Positions 1 through 8,181 of a stretch of DNA of 64,000 nucleotides are shown here, piece by piece. A program made the position numbers and the translations under genes. The notes beneath the pieces were generated by a model. That model had not been told where the DNA came from and did no database searches. It saw only the letters and a list, made by a program, of their open reading frames with translations. The first letter of the stretch is position 1, and every line of letters begins with the position of its first letter. This DNA comes from SAR324 cluster bacterium. GTDB lineage: Bacteria > SAR324 > NAC60-12. The DNA lies in contig JANQJU010000064.1 in the NCBI GenBank assembly GCA_028281495.1, positions 310,001-374,000 of the forward strand. The letters run 5' to 3'.

Positions 1-1
1 C

Positions 2-373
2 TATAATCTTGCTCAAGCTCATGAAGACAATGCCCAAGGTGAACTGTTGGCTTCGCTTTTCAAGGACGATTCTGGATGGACGGTCTACGTTGCAGAGTAC
101 GCGGGAAATATCACTGGATTTGTTTCATTACAACTCAATCCTGATACCAAGATCGGCGAAATCGGGTTGAATGCAGTGCATCCTGATTATGCGAATCGAG
201 GGATTGGAACCCTCATGTATGAATTTGCAGCGTTGAAAATGAAGGAAGCAGGGATGGCTGTGGCGACCGTCAGTACAGGAGGTGATCCGAGCCATGCTCC
301 AGCACGCAAGGCATATCGAAAGGCGGGTTTTGAGGTGGAGGTTCCCAGCGTATGGTTTTGCCGTAAGTTGTGA
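2..373 (+). CDS. GNAT-family N-acetyltransferase (5' end cut by window)
   Basis: The frame is open from the first base, so the start lies outside the window; about 123 C-terminal residues are present. The sequence shows the GNAT acetyl-CoA pyrophosphate-binding motif (NAVHPDYANRGIGTLM, with R-x-x-G-x-G equivalent RGIGT) and the typical ending with a conserved Tyr/Arg segment followed by GFEV. GNAT enzymes move an acetyl group from acetyl-CoA to an amine; the substrate cannot be told from this fragment. It stands alone, with an AT-rich 338-base gap after it. Confidence 0.85.
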   Translation, partial: YNLAQAHEDNAQGELLASLFKDDSGWTVYVAEYAGNITGFVSLQLNPDTKIGEIGLNAVHPDYANRGIGTLMYEFAALKMKEAGMAVATVSTGGDPSHAPARKAYRKAGFEVEVPSVWFCRKL

Positions 374-711
374 TTTTTCATGATGGAAATCAGCTACAAT
401 ACCACCTGAGATATCTTTATGAAAATAGGAAAGTATATCTCAGCATTTTGAAAAAAATTTAAATGAATCGATATCTGTTGGTATTTCATTTCAATATTGT
501 CCTTTTTAGAAAAGATCATTATTTTAACAGCTAGCTCAGGGATAATTAAAACTTAATACAAATCTACAATCTCTCCATTAACCTTACCCACCACCGTCCA
601 GCCAAACCTACCATCTTACGAGATTTCACTAGTTTTTAGCAGATTGTTTAACCTCAAAAAAGCACTATAATTTCAGTTAGTTTTTTAACTTTAATACTCT
701 CATGAGGTGTT
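374..711. other. AT-rich intergenic gap, 338 bases
   Basis: I see no convincing gene, RNA or repeat here. The last part holds AT-rich stretches that could contain the promoter of the following transporter gene, and a GAGGTG ribosome site sits just before the start at 712. Confidence 0.5.
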
Positions 712-1125
712 ATGACTAGCTTGATATTCGCAACGTTTTTTCGGGGCATAAATAGTTTTATTACAAAACTCGCGTTAGGACACGGCCACTCTGCGTATAT
801 TGCATTGATAACAACCATCGTTTGGTTGGGATTTGTGGTGGTCTATGCCGCTATGCAATTGAAAGAGCATCCGTTTCAGATTGGACTGAATGGGTATCTT
901 TTTGGAGGGTTGGCGGGCATCGCTGCTGGTGCATCCACGATTTACGGATATCAAGCGATGAAGGCGTTACCAATCACGATGGTATCTATTTTTCTAACGG
1001 CTTCGGTCGTTGTAACTGCCGTCTGTGCCTATTTTTTCCTAGGAGAACAGTTGAGTGTTCGGAAGCTGATTTCTGGTGCTGGAATAATAATCTGCGCCAT
1101 TATATTTATCACCACAGGAAAATGA
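712..1125 (+). CDS. Half-size EamA/DMT-family membrane transporter
   Basis: A 137-residue protein made almost wholly of membrane segments: about four or five helices, the last ones containing the YGYQAMKALPITMVSIF and FFLGEQLSVRKLISGAGIII pattern typical of EamA (drug/metabolite transporter) domains. Full-size members have ten helices and two EamA repeats; this is a single repeat, as in small DMT proteins that act as dimers. The start is set by a GAGGTG site. It lies 7 bases before the CoA-transferase gene and is probably cotranscribed with it. Substrate unknown. Confidence 0.8.
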   Translation: MTSLIFATFFRGINSFITKLALGHGHSAYIALITTIVWLGFVVVYAAMQLKEHPFQIGLNGYLFGGLAGIAAGASTIYGYQAMKALPITMVSIFLTASVVVTAVCAYFFLGEQLSVRKLISGAGIIICAIIFITTGK

Positions 1126-1132
1126 GGACCCA

Positions 1133-2287
1133 ATGAAGAAACCGCTAGAAGGAGTGCGCATCTTAGACTTGTCGAGGTTCATATCCGGCCCCTTTTGCAC
1201 CATGTTGCTCGCTGATTTTGGAGCGGATGTGATCAAAATAGAACCACCAAGCGGAGATCCTTTGAGAGGGATTGGGATCAAAGGAGATTTCCAGGAAAAC
1301 CCGATTCATGTTCAACTGAATCGGAATAAACGCAGCGTGGTGATCGATATGAAAACCACGGAAGGGTTATCAAATTTTATGGAATTGATTAAGGCAGCTG
1401 ACGTTCTAGTCGAAAATTTCCGACCAGGAGTCATGGAAAAAATGGGAATTGGCTACAATACGCTCAAGCGCATAAATCCTGAATTGATCTATGCTTCAAT
1501 AACAGGATTTGGTGAAAACGGCCCTTATCGAGACCGGCCTGCATTTGATTTTATCATTCAAGCGATGTCGGGGTTCATGAGTCTTAATGGCAGTGAAGAT
1601 ACGGGACCACTGAGAACAGGACCTCCGTTAAGTGACACCATTTCAGGGCTTTACACGGCCTTGGGAATCATGGTTGCGCTTCAGCAAAAAGCTCAAACCG
1701 GTAAAGGGGATAGAGTGGATGTGTCGCTGCTGGATTCAATGATGAGTATGTTCAGCTTTTCATCATCCGCATATTTTGCAACCGGCAAACAGCCATCACA
1801 GGTGGGAAATCAGCATTTGGTTGTAGCTCCGTATGGAGTTTATCAGGCATTCGATGGTCCTATTTGTATCGCCCCGAGTCATCCTAAAATGTGGGCGAAG
1901 CTTTGCGTGACCCTGGGGTTGGAAGAATTGATCAATGATGCCCGATTTCTCACAAACGAAGCCCGATTGAACAATCGCGAGGAGTTGAACCGAATTATCA
2001 ACGAAGTGATTGGAAAAAAGAAAAGAGAAGATTGGATCGATGAATTGAATGAAGTGGGGGTCCCTTGTGGCCCACTGAATGACTTGCACTCAGCTTTCAA
2101 CGATCCCCAGGTGCAACACAATCAGATGGTTCTAGAATCAAATCAGAACACGGAAATGGTACAAATGACAGGGTTTCCAGTCAAAATGAAAGAAGGGGCT
2201 GCATCTCTGCGCTTACCCGCTCCTCAAATTGGAGAGCATAATGATATCCTTGCCTCTATTGGAATCTCAACATTAGCTGCCGCCTAG
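1133..2287 (+). CDS. Class III (CaiB/BaiF) CoA-transferase
   Basis: 384 residues, the usual length for formyl-CoA transferase-type enzymes that move CoA between organic acids through an aspartyl-CoA intermediate. The N-terminal LEGVRILDLSRFISGPF and the GADVIKIEPPSGD segments are family hallmarks, and the region GPPLSDTISGLYTALG carries the expected catalytic aspartate, about Asp168, followed by the TGKGDRVDVSLLDS segment. The acid substrate cannot be deduced. It follows the DMT transporter by 7 bases, so the pair may import and activate one compound. Its last 32 bases overlap the end of the convergent regulator gene. Confidence 0.92.
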   Translation: MKKPLEGVRILDLSRFISGPFCTMLLADFGADVIKIEPPSGDPLRGIGIKGDFQENPIHVQLNRNKRSVVIDMKTTEGLSNFMELIKAADVLVENFRPGVMEKMGIGYNTLKRINPELIYASITGFGENGPYRDRPAFDFIIQAMSGFMSLNGSEDTGPLRTGPPLSDTISGLYTALGIMVALQQKAQTGKGDRVDVSLLDSMMSMFSFSSSAYFATGKQPSQVGNQHLVVAPYGVYQAFDGPICIAPSHPKMWAKLCVTLGLEELINDARFLTNEARLNNREELNRIINEVIGKKKREDWIDELNEVGVPCGPLNDLHSAFNDPQVQHNQMVLESNQNTEMVQMTGFPVKMKEGAASLRLPAPQIGEHNDILASIGISTLAAA

Positions 2288-3884
2288 CACCATGCCCTTT
2301 ACATTTTAATTTTTGGGTAAGATTATTGATGTGAGTATCTACGGTGCGAGGAGCAATTTGTAGTTTTTCACTGATGTCTTTCGAGACAGTGCTTTGAAAC
2401 ATGGCACTGAAGACCTTTCGTTCTGTTTTTGTCAAACTTTCACGGAGACCTAGATAAGAGGCGAGGTTTCTTAAAGCTAGGTCTCCCAAGACAACCTGGC
2501 CATCGGAAATACGAAGAAGATGAAACGCTAGGTCTTTTCCAAAAGAGCGATCTAGAATCCCTTTCACCCCCACTCCTAAAAAGCCTTCTATTTTAGTTGG
2601 GTCCGAATTTTCTGAGTAGATAACGAGGTTTACAGGACTCGACTCAACAAACTCTCTCGCTTGTTGAAACGATACCAACGAGTCACAAGCTAGAATTAAA
2701 TCACAACCCTCTATCATCTGCCATTGCTCCGAGTGCGCAACGACATGGACGCGATTGTCCAGGCAGGAACAAATTCGGTCTGCGGTCTCGCTAGCGCCAA
2801 TCAATCCAACTTTCAATGGACTTTGGAAACTACTTTTCGGGCGAAAAGAAATTGCAGAAGGCAATAAATATAAGATCTGTTGGATCTCTTGGGCAATGTC
2901 AGCCAAAACGTTAACATGTTTCTCCGTTTTTCCAGGACTATAGCTTTGAATTTCTAATACGCTGGAATCGATTTCCTTATTGCTGATCGGAACAGCCAGG
3001 TGCGATGTATCGCCATTTCGAATCGCTCTTAATAATGAATTGGTGGATTCCTGAATACGGCACACCAAGGTATCAATGACTCGACCTTTATTTTCTAGTT
3101 TTTCCTGTTGGTCACGAACAAAGTGAGCCGCATTTTGCAGGGCATCCATCATGATATTGAAGCCTTGGCTCAACTTTCCAATTTCGTCTCGACCATTTAG
3201 CGGAATCCGATTTGTTAAATTATCAGGAGAAATACTTCCAAAAACCGATGCCATGATTTGCAACTTCGATGAGATCATGAAGTGAAAAATAAATAAAAAA
3301 ACCACAAAAAATAAAATAAGACCAATCGCAGTGGATCCCAATACCAAATTAGATGTCGAATCAATTTGTGCTTTCACAAAACTGGAGTCCAGTTCGACTT
3401 CAAAATACCCTTGAAGTGCTTCTTTATACACTATGGGGACAAACACTCTAAAAACCGACAACTCCTTACCCTTGTTTGATTCAAAATAATAAATTTCTGT
3501 CGTATTTCTAAGCAAGTTGGGTTCAATAGTTTTTTTCTCTCCTGAGATAGAAAGTATTTCTCCATTCTTATTGATAAGTTTGATGTCATTCAAAAATTTG
3601 GCATTTTCTAAATGGCGAAGTCGCGCATCAATATAAGGTTCCACATCCAAAATGGTCTCGTTAAAGCTTTGGCCGTAAGTCAATGATTTTAACACGGAGT
3701 CTTCAAAAGGAGACGTTATGGAAACCGCTAATAGATGTATACTCGGCGTAAAACCACTTTTGACAGCAGGTTTTAGTATATAAAACATACCGACGAGGAG
3801 CGCACTCACCAGAATCAGGTAGGTAATGGTGAGTTTTACCGATAGCCTTTCAGTAGCTTTCATCAATAAATTTTTGGGCTGCAT
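2256..3884 (-). CDS. Membrane-anchored HAMP / degenerate receiver / LuxR-HTH regulator
   Basis: About 542 residues. In order: a first membrane helix (about 18-36), an extracytoplasmic sensor region of about 140 residues that looks Cache-like, a second helix (about 183-204, LGSTAIGLILFFVVFLF), a HAMP linker (about 205-258, with DEIGKLSQGFNIM), a coiled stretch, a receiver-like fold (about 358-475) and a C-terminal LuxR/NarL helix-turn-helix (LTKTERKVF...APRTVDTHINNL). There is no histidine-kinase domain. The receiver-like part has CDLILAC where the phospho-Asp motif should be and GILDRS where the conserved Lys usually sits. Start: ATG at 3884 has AAAAGG seven bases upstream; ATG 3863 has no site. 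It overlaps the preceding binding-protein gene by 35 bases, so the two are translationally coupled. Proposed role: direct transcriptional control by a signal sensed outside the membrane. Confidence 0.85.
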   Translation of the reverse strand: MQPKNLLMKATERLSVKLTITYLILVSALLVGMFYILKPAVKSGFTPSIHLLAVSITSPFEDSVLKSLTYGQSFNETILDVEPYIDARLRHLENAKFLNDIKLINKNGEILSISGEKKTIEPNLLRNTTEIYYFESNKGKELSVFRVFVPIVYKEALQGYFEVELDSSFVKAQIDSTSNLVLGSTAIGLILFFVVFLFIFHFMISSKLQIMASVFGSISPDNLTNRIPLNGRDEIGKLSQGFNIMMDALQNAAHFVRDQQEKLENKGRVIDTLVCRIQESTNSLLRAIRNGDTSHLAVPISNKEIDSSVLEIQSYSPGKTEKHVNVLADIAQEIQQILYLLPSAISFRPKSSFQSPLKVGLIGASETADRICSCLDNRVHVVAHSEQWQMIEGCDLILACDSLVSFQQAREFVESSPVNLVIYSENSDPTKIEGFLGVGVKGILDRSFGKDLAFHLLRISDGQVVLGDLALRNLASYLGLRESLTKTERKVFSAMFQSTVSKDISEKLQIAPRTVDTHINNLTQKLKCKGHGARRQLMLRFQ

Positions 3885-4728
3885 ATTCAACCTTTTGTTT
3901 TTTGATATCCACGAGATGATTTAAGTTAACCATCACCTCATTGCTCAATCCTGAGGTGATTCGTTGTGATATGTCAGAAATGGCTGGGTATTTATCCAGT
4001 GTGTCACGACGAACAACAATTGCCGCTGAATAGTTTGGAAAGTATTTTTTGTCGTCAATCAACGCTACAAATTTTGGATCCGCTAAATGCGAGTTTGTAG
4101 AATAGAAAAGCCCTACATGAATTTGACCTCGATTGAGGTAGCTATGCACATTATAGGATGATGTGTTCTCTATTAAGTTAATGCTATGAGAAAATTCGTA
4201 TCTCTTTTTTAAGGCATTCCATCCATCCGCACGTTTTTTAAAAGACTCCTCCAATCCGAATTTGAGCTGTTTCCTATCGTTCAAGACGCTGGCTAAATCA
4301 GAGATATTTTTTATATCATAATACGAGGCGTCGTCTTGTTTCATTACGAGCGTGTAGGTGTTGTTTAATTTCGAAAATCCCAACCATACCAAACTATTGG
4401 GTTCGTCGAGCCTCTGGAGTTCGCTTAGAATCTTATTGGGATCTCGCGCTATTTCTGAATCGTTTTGTTTGTGAATCGCGGTGTATGCTGTTCCAAGATA
4501 CTCTATATAAATTTGGACGTCTCCGTTTAGTAAGGCGGGTCGAATTGTTGAAGTGTTGTACTTTACTTTCTTTCGAATAGATACATTGGGCAATTCTTTC
4601 TGCAATACCCTTTTTAACACTTCGGCAAGAATATACTGTTCTGTAAAATTCTTTCCTCCAACGACGATCTGAGCCGACAAAATGGAGGGTAATATAAAAA
4701 TAAATGTAACAAGGAGTAACTTCTTCAT
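3850..4728 (-). CDS. ProX/OpuAC-type (glycine betaine/choline family) substrate-binding protein
   Basis: 292 residues with a cleavable signal peptide (MKKLLLVTFIFILPSILSAQ) and then VGGKNFTEQYILAEVL, the signature of the OpuCC/OsmF/YehZ group of periplasmic binding proteins for quaternary amines. The start at 4728 is fixed by a 4-base ATGA overlap with the upstream stop and an AGAGAG site. The remarkable point is that no ABC permease or ATPase lies nearby; instead the gene is sandwiched between an acyltransferase and a membrane regulator and overlaps both. A sensory, not transport, role is my inference. Aromatic box residues were not verified, so the ligand is open. Confidence 0.9.
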   Translation of the reverse strand: MKKLLLVTFIFILPSILSAQIVVGGKNFTEQYILAEVLKRVLQKELPNVSIRKKVKYNTSTIRPALLNGDVQIYIEYLGTAYTAIHKQNDSEIARDPNKILSELQRLDEPNSLVWLGFSKLNNTYTLVMKQDDASYYDIKNISDLASVLNDRKQLKFGLEESFKKRADGWNALKKRYEFSHSINLIENTSSYNVHSYLNRGQIHVGLFYSTNSHLADPKFVALIDDKKYFPNYSAAIVVRRDTLDKYPAISDISQRITSGLSNEVMVNLNHLVDIKKQKVEYAAQKFIDESY

Positions 4729-5669
4729 TTCTCTCTTTCTATCAATAAAACGGGTTCTCCCTCGTTTACGAGTAAAGAGTCTGCTGTTGCTTTTGAGATA
4801 CAAATTTCGTCATGACTCCGTTGAGAAAAGTCAGCCAGAATTGCACGAAATCGTATCGTCGATTTATTTGAGATATAGGCACTGCCGCTTTTCTTGTGTT
4901 CATCGACGCGAATATAAAACGGCTTACAACCAATCACCAAAAAATCATCGATTCCCGCTTCAACAATAGGAGCTGCTGAACTGTAATCAATCAAGCCTCT
5001 CCAGCGAAATCCTTGGCGAGGCAACGTATTGAACATTTGTTGAGTTTCTGGATGCGCGACTCCGATTAGCGTTCGAGCACTCTCAGGAATATCACTCAAA
5101 CGAAATGGCTTGTCTGGAAGGAATTGGATGATTTCATGCTCTCTACCTTCCCTCAAGATTTGAGCATATTGCTGATAGCTCAGATTTTTGAAATGTTCTG
5201 GCATATAGGGACTGATAACATGGTCCCACCAAGAGTTATAGCCCTCTTTATTGTATACACCTCTCAAATATCCGATGAACTGCTTTTCAAATAATTTTGG
5301 GTGAGCAAAAAGAAACAAAAATCGACCAAACAGTGCCAGATTTCCAAACCCTCGATGCCTGTATTTCGGCTGAATGAATCGCCCCATAAAAGTTGAATTT
5401 TTAGGAACACTCGCTTGGGTAATAACCTCACCGCTCAAACGGTAGCAGGTGAATCCTTTTGCTTTGGTAGAGAACGCCGCTGTTCCAATCAATTCGTGTT
5501 CGTCGGATTCAATCCCAAACCAAATGGAGCTTCCATCATTTTCCAACGTCTCTATCGATTTCTCAATCAGTCTCCGTTTGTCTCCGCGCAGTCCACTCGC
5601 GGAACCGTCTCCTAGTTGAAAACGATTTAAGGTATCAATATCTCGGAATTCTAGAGGGCGAAGTAGCAT
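4725..5669 (-). CDS. Arginine N-succinyltransferase (AstA) family protein
   Basis: 314 residues, slightly shorter than the roughly 340 of enteric AstA, which attaches a succinyl group from succinyl-CoA to the alpha-amine of arginine. Family features are seen throughout: LRPLEFRDIDTL at the start, FIQPKYRHRGFGNL, the GYLRGVYNKEGYNSWWD block, LIGVAHPETQ with the conserved His (about residue 206), GFRWRGLIDYSSAAP, and the C-terminal beta-rich part with FRAILAD. The other arginine-succinyl catabolic genes (astB, C, D, E) are absent. It is first in an operon with a binding protein and a membrane LuxR-type regulator, so a role other than arginine breakdown, such as making an acylated amino-acid signal, should be considered; that part is inference. 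Confidence 0.88.
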   Translation of the reverse strand: MLLRPLEFRDIDTLNRFQLGDGSASGLRGDKRRLIEKSIETLENDGSSIWFGIESDEHELIGTAAFSTKAKGFTCYRLSGEVITQASVPKNSTFMGRFIQPKYRHRGFGNLALFGRFLFLFAHPKLFEKQFIGYLRGVYNKEGYNSWWDHVISPYMPEHFKNLSYQQYAQILREGREHEIIQFLPDKPFRLSDIPESARTLIGVAHPETQQMFNTLPRQGFRWRGLIDYSSAAPIVEAGIDDFLVIGCKPFYIRVDEHKKSGSAYISNKSTIRFRAILADFSQRSHDEICISKATADSLLVNEGEPVLLIEREK

Positions 5670-6378
5670 GTTCGAATAAATTCCGTTTGCAAATTGAATC
5701 GTTTAACGGGGCATTTACATGATGATCCTATACACTGGATGTAGTGCAATGAATCAGATCCTGCTTGGGAGTCTCTATCATCATTGGAGCACGAATTGTT
5801 TTGAAATCAATTTATTTAACGAATTTTTCGAGTATCGATATTTTTTCTAAATAAAATCAGACAGTTCCGATCTAAAGAAAATCTTTAGATGGGTTACAGA
5901 AAATCTACGTAATCGGAAAATTTCCAATTTTGGAGGTTTTCTGGTTAGGTAGCTATGTTTCCTGTGCGTTAGACTGGTAGGTCTAACCGAACTGTGCCCG
6001 CCGGTCATCCCATTAACTCGCCGGACACAGTAAACTGCAGGAACGTGGTAAAGAAAGTGGGGCTGTTTCCAACACAGTCCCACTCCCATATTATCAAAGT
6101 GGAGAAAGAAAAACATACTTTTATCACTCGACTAAAAGTAAGTTTTACTAACAAATATCTATAGTTGACTAGCTGGATTACAGATTCTTGGGGATTAGAA
6201 CCCTATTTAACGATAAGAGTGAACACCATTTAACGATGAGAGTGAACACCATTTAACAAAGAGCATGAACATCTCAGGGGCACACCAAAAATGAGCAAGA
6301 TTCGGGTCGTGTAAAATCCGTTCTGTTTTTATAATTCTTTCTCAACCTTCAAATTACTTTAAGAGAAAGGAGCTTATA
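5670..6378. other. 709-base intergenic region, probable remnant DNA
   Basis: This gap separates the minus-strand AstA-like operon from the plus-strand SDR gene, so it should hold two divergent promoters. A minus-strand open frame at 5847-6116 has no recognisable content. Bases 5983-6100 are more GC-rich than their surroundings. ACGAATT occurs at 5791 and again at 5819. A 23-base tandem repeat lies at 6205-6273 and is listed separately. No transposase is recognisable. Confidence 0.5.
6205..6273. repeat. Three tandem copies of a 23-base unit
   Basis: Units lie at 6205-6227, 6228-6250 and 6251-6273. The first two differ at one position; the core is ATTTAACGATGAGAGTGAAC followed by ACC. The third copy is diverged (ATTTAACAAAGAGCATGAAC). 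Short repeated blocks of this kind occur at the ends of some insertion sequences such as the IS21 family, but no transposase is present, so this may be an element scar or a regulator binding array ahead of the SDR gene. Confidence 0.75.
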
Positions 6379-7143
6379 ATGAATTTATTATCCAACAAAG
6401 TCGCTATTGTTACCGGAGCCAGTTCTGGAATTGGATATGCCACTGCCAAACTGTTTGCCAAAGAAGGGGCGAAAGTAGTTATTGCTTCCAGACGCCAGGC
6501 CAAATTGGATGCGCTTGTGGAAGAAATCACCCAGGCCGGTGGTGTGGCTGTGTCCTTAGCCGGTGATGTGAAAGATGAGGACTTTGCAAAAGAATTAGTT
6601 GCCCTGACTATGGATCGATTCGGAAAATTGGATGTCAGTTTCAATAACGCGGGGACTATGGAATGGATGGGAGATACCCGGGAGTTTGAGCTGTCTCAAT
6701 GGGAAGCTACCCTAAGCACTAACCTGACAAGTGCATTTTTAGGAGCAAAACATCAAATTCCCGCTCTTCTAGAAGGAGAAGCTGGTTCTCTCATTTTCAC
6801 TTCAAGTTTTGTTGGGTACACCGCTGGATTCCCACAAACGGCGGCCTATTCCGCTAGTAAAGCAGGCATCATTGGACTCACCCAGTCGTTGGCAACGGAG
6901 TTTGGCCCCCACGGTTTGCGCGTGAATGCGTTGCTTCCCGGTGCAACGGATACCCCTATGGGGAGAGCATTTATGACTACACCCGAAATCGAAACGTTTG
7001 TGGCAGGGCTTTATGCTCTTAAACGTATTTCCCAACCCGAGGAAATCGCGAAATCCGCCCTTTACTTAGCATCGGATTATTCCAGTTTTACCACCGGAAC
7101 AGCGATGTTGGTTGAAGGTGGGGTTTCTATCAATCGGACTTGA
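6379..7143 (+). CDS. Short-chain dehydrogenase/reductase (SDR)
   Basis: 254 residues, a classical SDR that uses NAD(P)H to reduce or oxidise a carbonyl/alcohol. Seen: cofactor motif TGASSGIG (12-19), NNAG (89-92), catalytic Ser near 142-143, and the YSASK active-site pair Tyr157/Lys161. SRRQ after the second strand of the Rossmann fold suggests preference for NADP(H). A strong AGAAAGGAG site precedes the ATG. It is followed by 144 bases and then the Ada-like gene; substrate unknown. Confidence 0.93.
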   Translation: MNLLSNKVAIVTGASSGIGYATAKLFAKEGAKVVIASRRQAKLDALVEEITQAGGVAVSLAGDVKDEDFAKELVALTMDRFGKLDVSFNNAGTMEWMGDTREFELSQWEATLSTNLTSAFLGAKHQIPALLEGEAGSLIFTSSFVGYTAGFPQTAAYSASKAGIIGLTQSLATEFGPHGLRVNALLPGATDTPMGRAFMTTPEIETFVAGLYALKRISQPEEIAKSALYLASDYSSFTTGTAMLVEGGVSINRT

Positions 7144-7224
7144 ACTAGTATTATTGAAAAATACAGTTGGCGTTGCATTGATTCCAGAAAGGGTTTGATA
7201 CCTTCCAAGGCCTAGAACAACGTC

Positions 7225-7277
7225 AACTGATGCAAACCACGCTACCTGTAAAACTGACGCAAACAACGCTCCTTGCA
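7225..7277 (+). promoter_or_regulatory. Two 26-base direct repeats upstream of the Ada-like gene
   Basis: Copies at 7225-7250 and 7252-7277 match at 21 of 26 positions; shared core AACTGA-y-GCAAAC-m-ACGCT. The period is 27 bases. They end 10 bases before the ATG at 7288, and the second overlaps the ribosome site. Ada-type activators bind sites containing GCAA/GCGCAA, so these are good candidates for an autoregulatory operator of the AraC-domain protein encoded just downstream. Not shown experimentally. Confidence 0.5.
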
Positions 7278-7287
7278 AGGCAGCCAA

Positions 7288-8148
7288 ATGATGGAACCAG
7301 AACATATGACGGAACAAGAACAAATCAATTATGATCGAATTGCTGAATCAATTCGATATCTCAAAGAGAATTTTAAGGAGCAACCTTCTTTAAATGAAAT
7401 CGCAAGCAAAGTTCATTTAAGCCCCTTTCATTTTCAACGCCTGTTTTCGGACTGGGCCGGTGTGAGTCCAAAAAAATTCACCCAATACTTGAGCGTCGAA
7501 TACGCGAAACAATTATTAAAAGGCCAGCAAGAAACTCTTTTAGATACAGCCTACAAAACCGGGTTGTCAGGGACCAGCCGTCTGCACGATTTATTTGTCA
7601 ATATCGAAGGAATGACTCCGGGGGAATATAAAATGGGGGGTGAAAATCTGACGATTCATTTTAGCTTTTTCAAAAGCCCTTTTGGAACGTTACTGGCCGC
7701 TTCCACATCAAAGGGGATTTGCCATATCTCGTTTGAAGACGAGAATCGACACGATTTGACGACGTTGAAACAACAGTTTCCAAATGCAAAATACCAACAA
7801 AAGGTAGATAAATTTCAACAAGATGCGTTGTTGGTTTTCCAAAACGATTGGAAGAATTTGGATACAATCAACCTGCATTTGAAAGGAAGCCCGTTCCAAT
7901 TAAAAGTATGGGAAGCATTGCTCAAGATTCCCATGGGGGGCTTAACGACTTACGGAAAGATTGCCCAAACGATTCAACGACCCAAAGCATCAAGAGCTGT
8001 TGGAACCGCAATTGGTCGGAATCCAGTGGCATATCTCATTCCTTGTCATCGCGTCATCCAGTCTTCGGGAGGTCTTGGTGGCTACCGCTGGGGAACGACA
8101 AGAAAAACCGCAATCATTGGCTGGGAGGCGTCAAAAGTAAATGGTTAG
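7288..8148 (+). CDS. Ada-like AraC regulator / methylated-DNA-cysteine methyltransferase
   Basis: About 286 residues. The N-terminal half is an AraC-type double helix-turn-helix (YLKENFKEQPSLNEIASKVHLSPFHFQRLF). The C-terminal half is an O6-methylguanine-DNA methyltransferase with the acceptor-cysteine motif IPCHRV (Cys about 253) and the downstream GGLGGYRWG loop. It lacks the N-terminal zinc/phosphotriester-accepting domain of E. coli Ada, so methylphosphotriester sensing by that route is absent. It repairs alkylated guanine or thymine by irreversible transfer to itself. ATG 7288 has an AAGG site eight bases upstream; a TTG at 7273 is a less likely start. Confidence 0.92.
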   Translation: MMEPEHMTEQEQINYDRIAESIRYLKENFKEQPSLNEIASKVHLSPFHFQRLFSDWAGVSPKKFTQYLSVEYAKQLLKGQQETLLDTAYKTGLSGTSRLHDLFVNIEGMTPGEYKMGGENLTIHFSFFKSPFGTLLAASTSKGICHISFEDENRHDLTTLKQQFPNAKYQQKVDKFQQDALLVFQNDWKNLDTINLHLKGSPFQLKVWEALLKIPMGGLTTYGKIAQTIQRPKASRAVGTAIGRNPVAYLIPCHRVIQSSGGLGGYRWGTTRKTAIIGWEASKVNG

Positions 8149-8181
8149 ATGAGCGAGATCGGATATCGGGTCGGCTCTAGT

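Noticed and set aside
4725..5669. Part of an arginine succinyltransferase catabolic operon
   Set aside because: None of the other four ast genes is in the window and its operon partners are regulatory.
5847..6116. Minus-strand open frame of 89 codons in the gap before the SDR gene
   Set aside because: No family resemblance, no clear ribosome site, unusual composition and no partner; kept only as part of the intergenic description.
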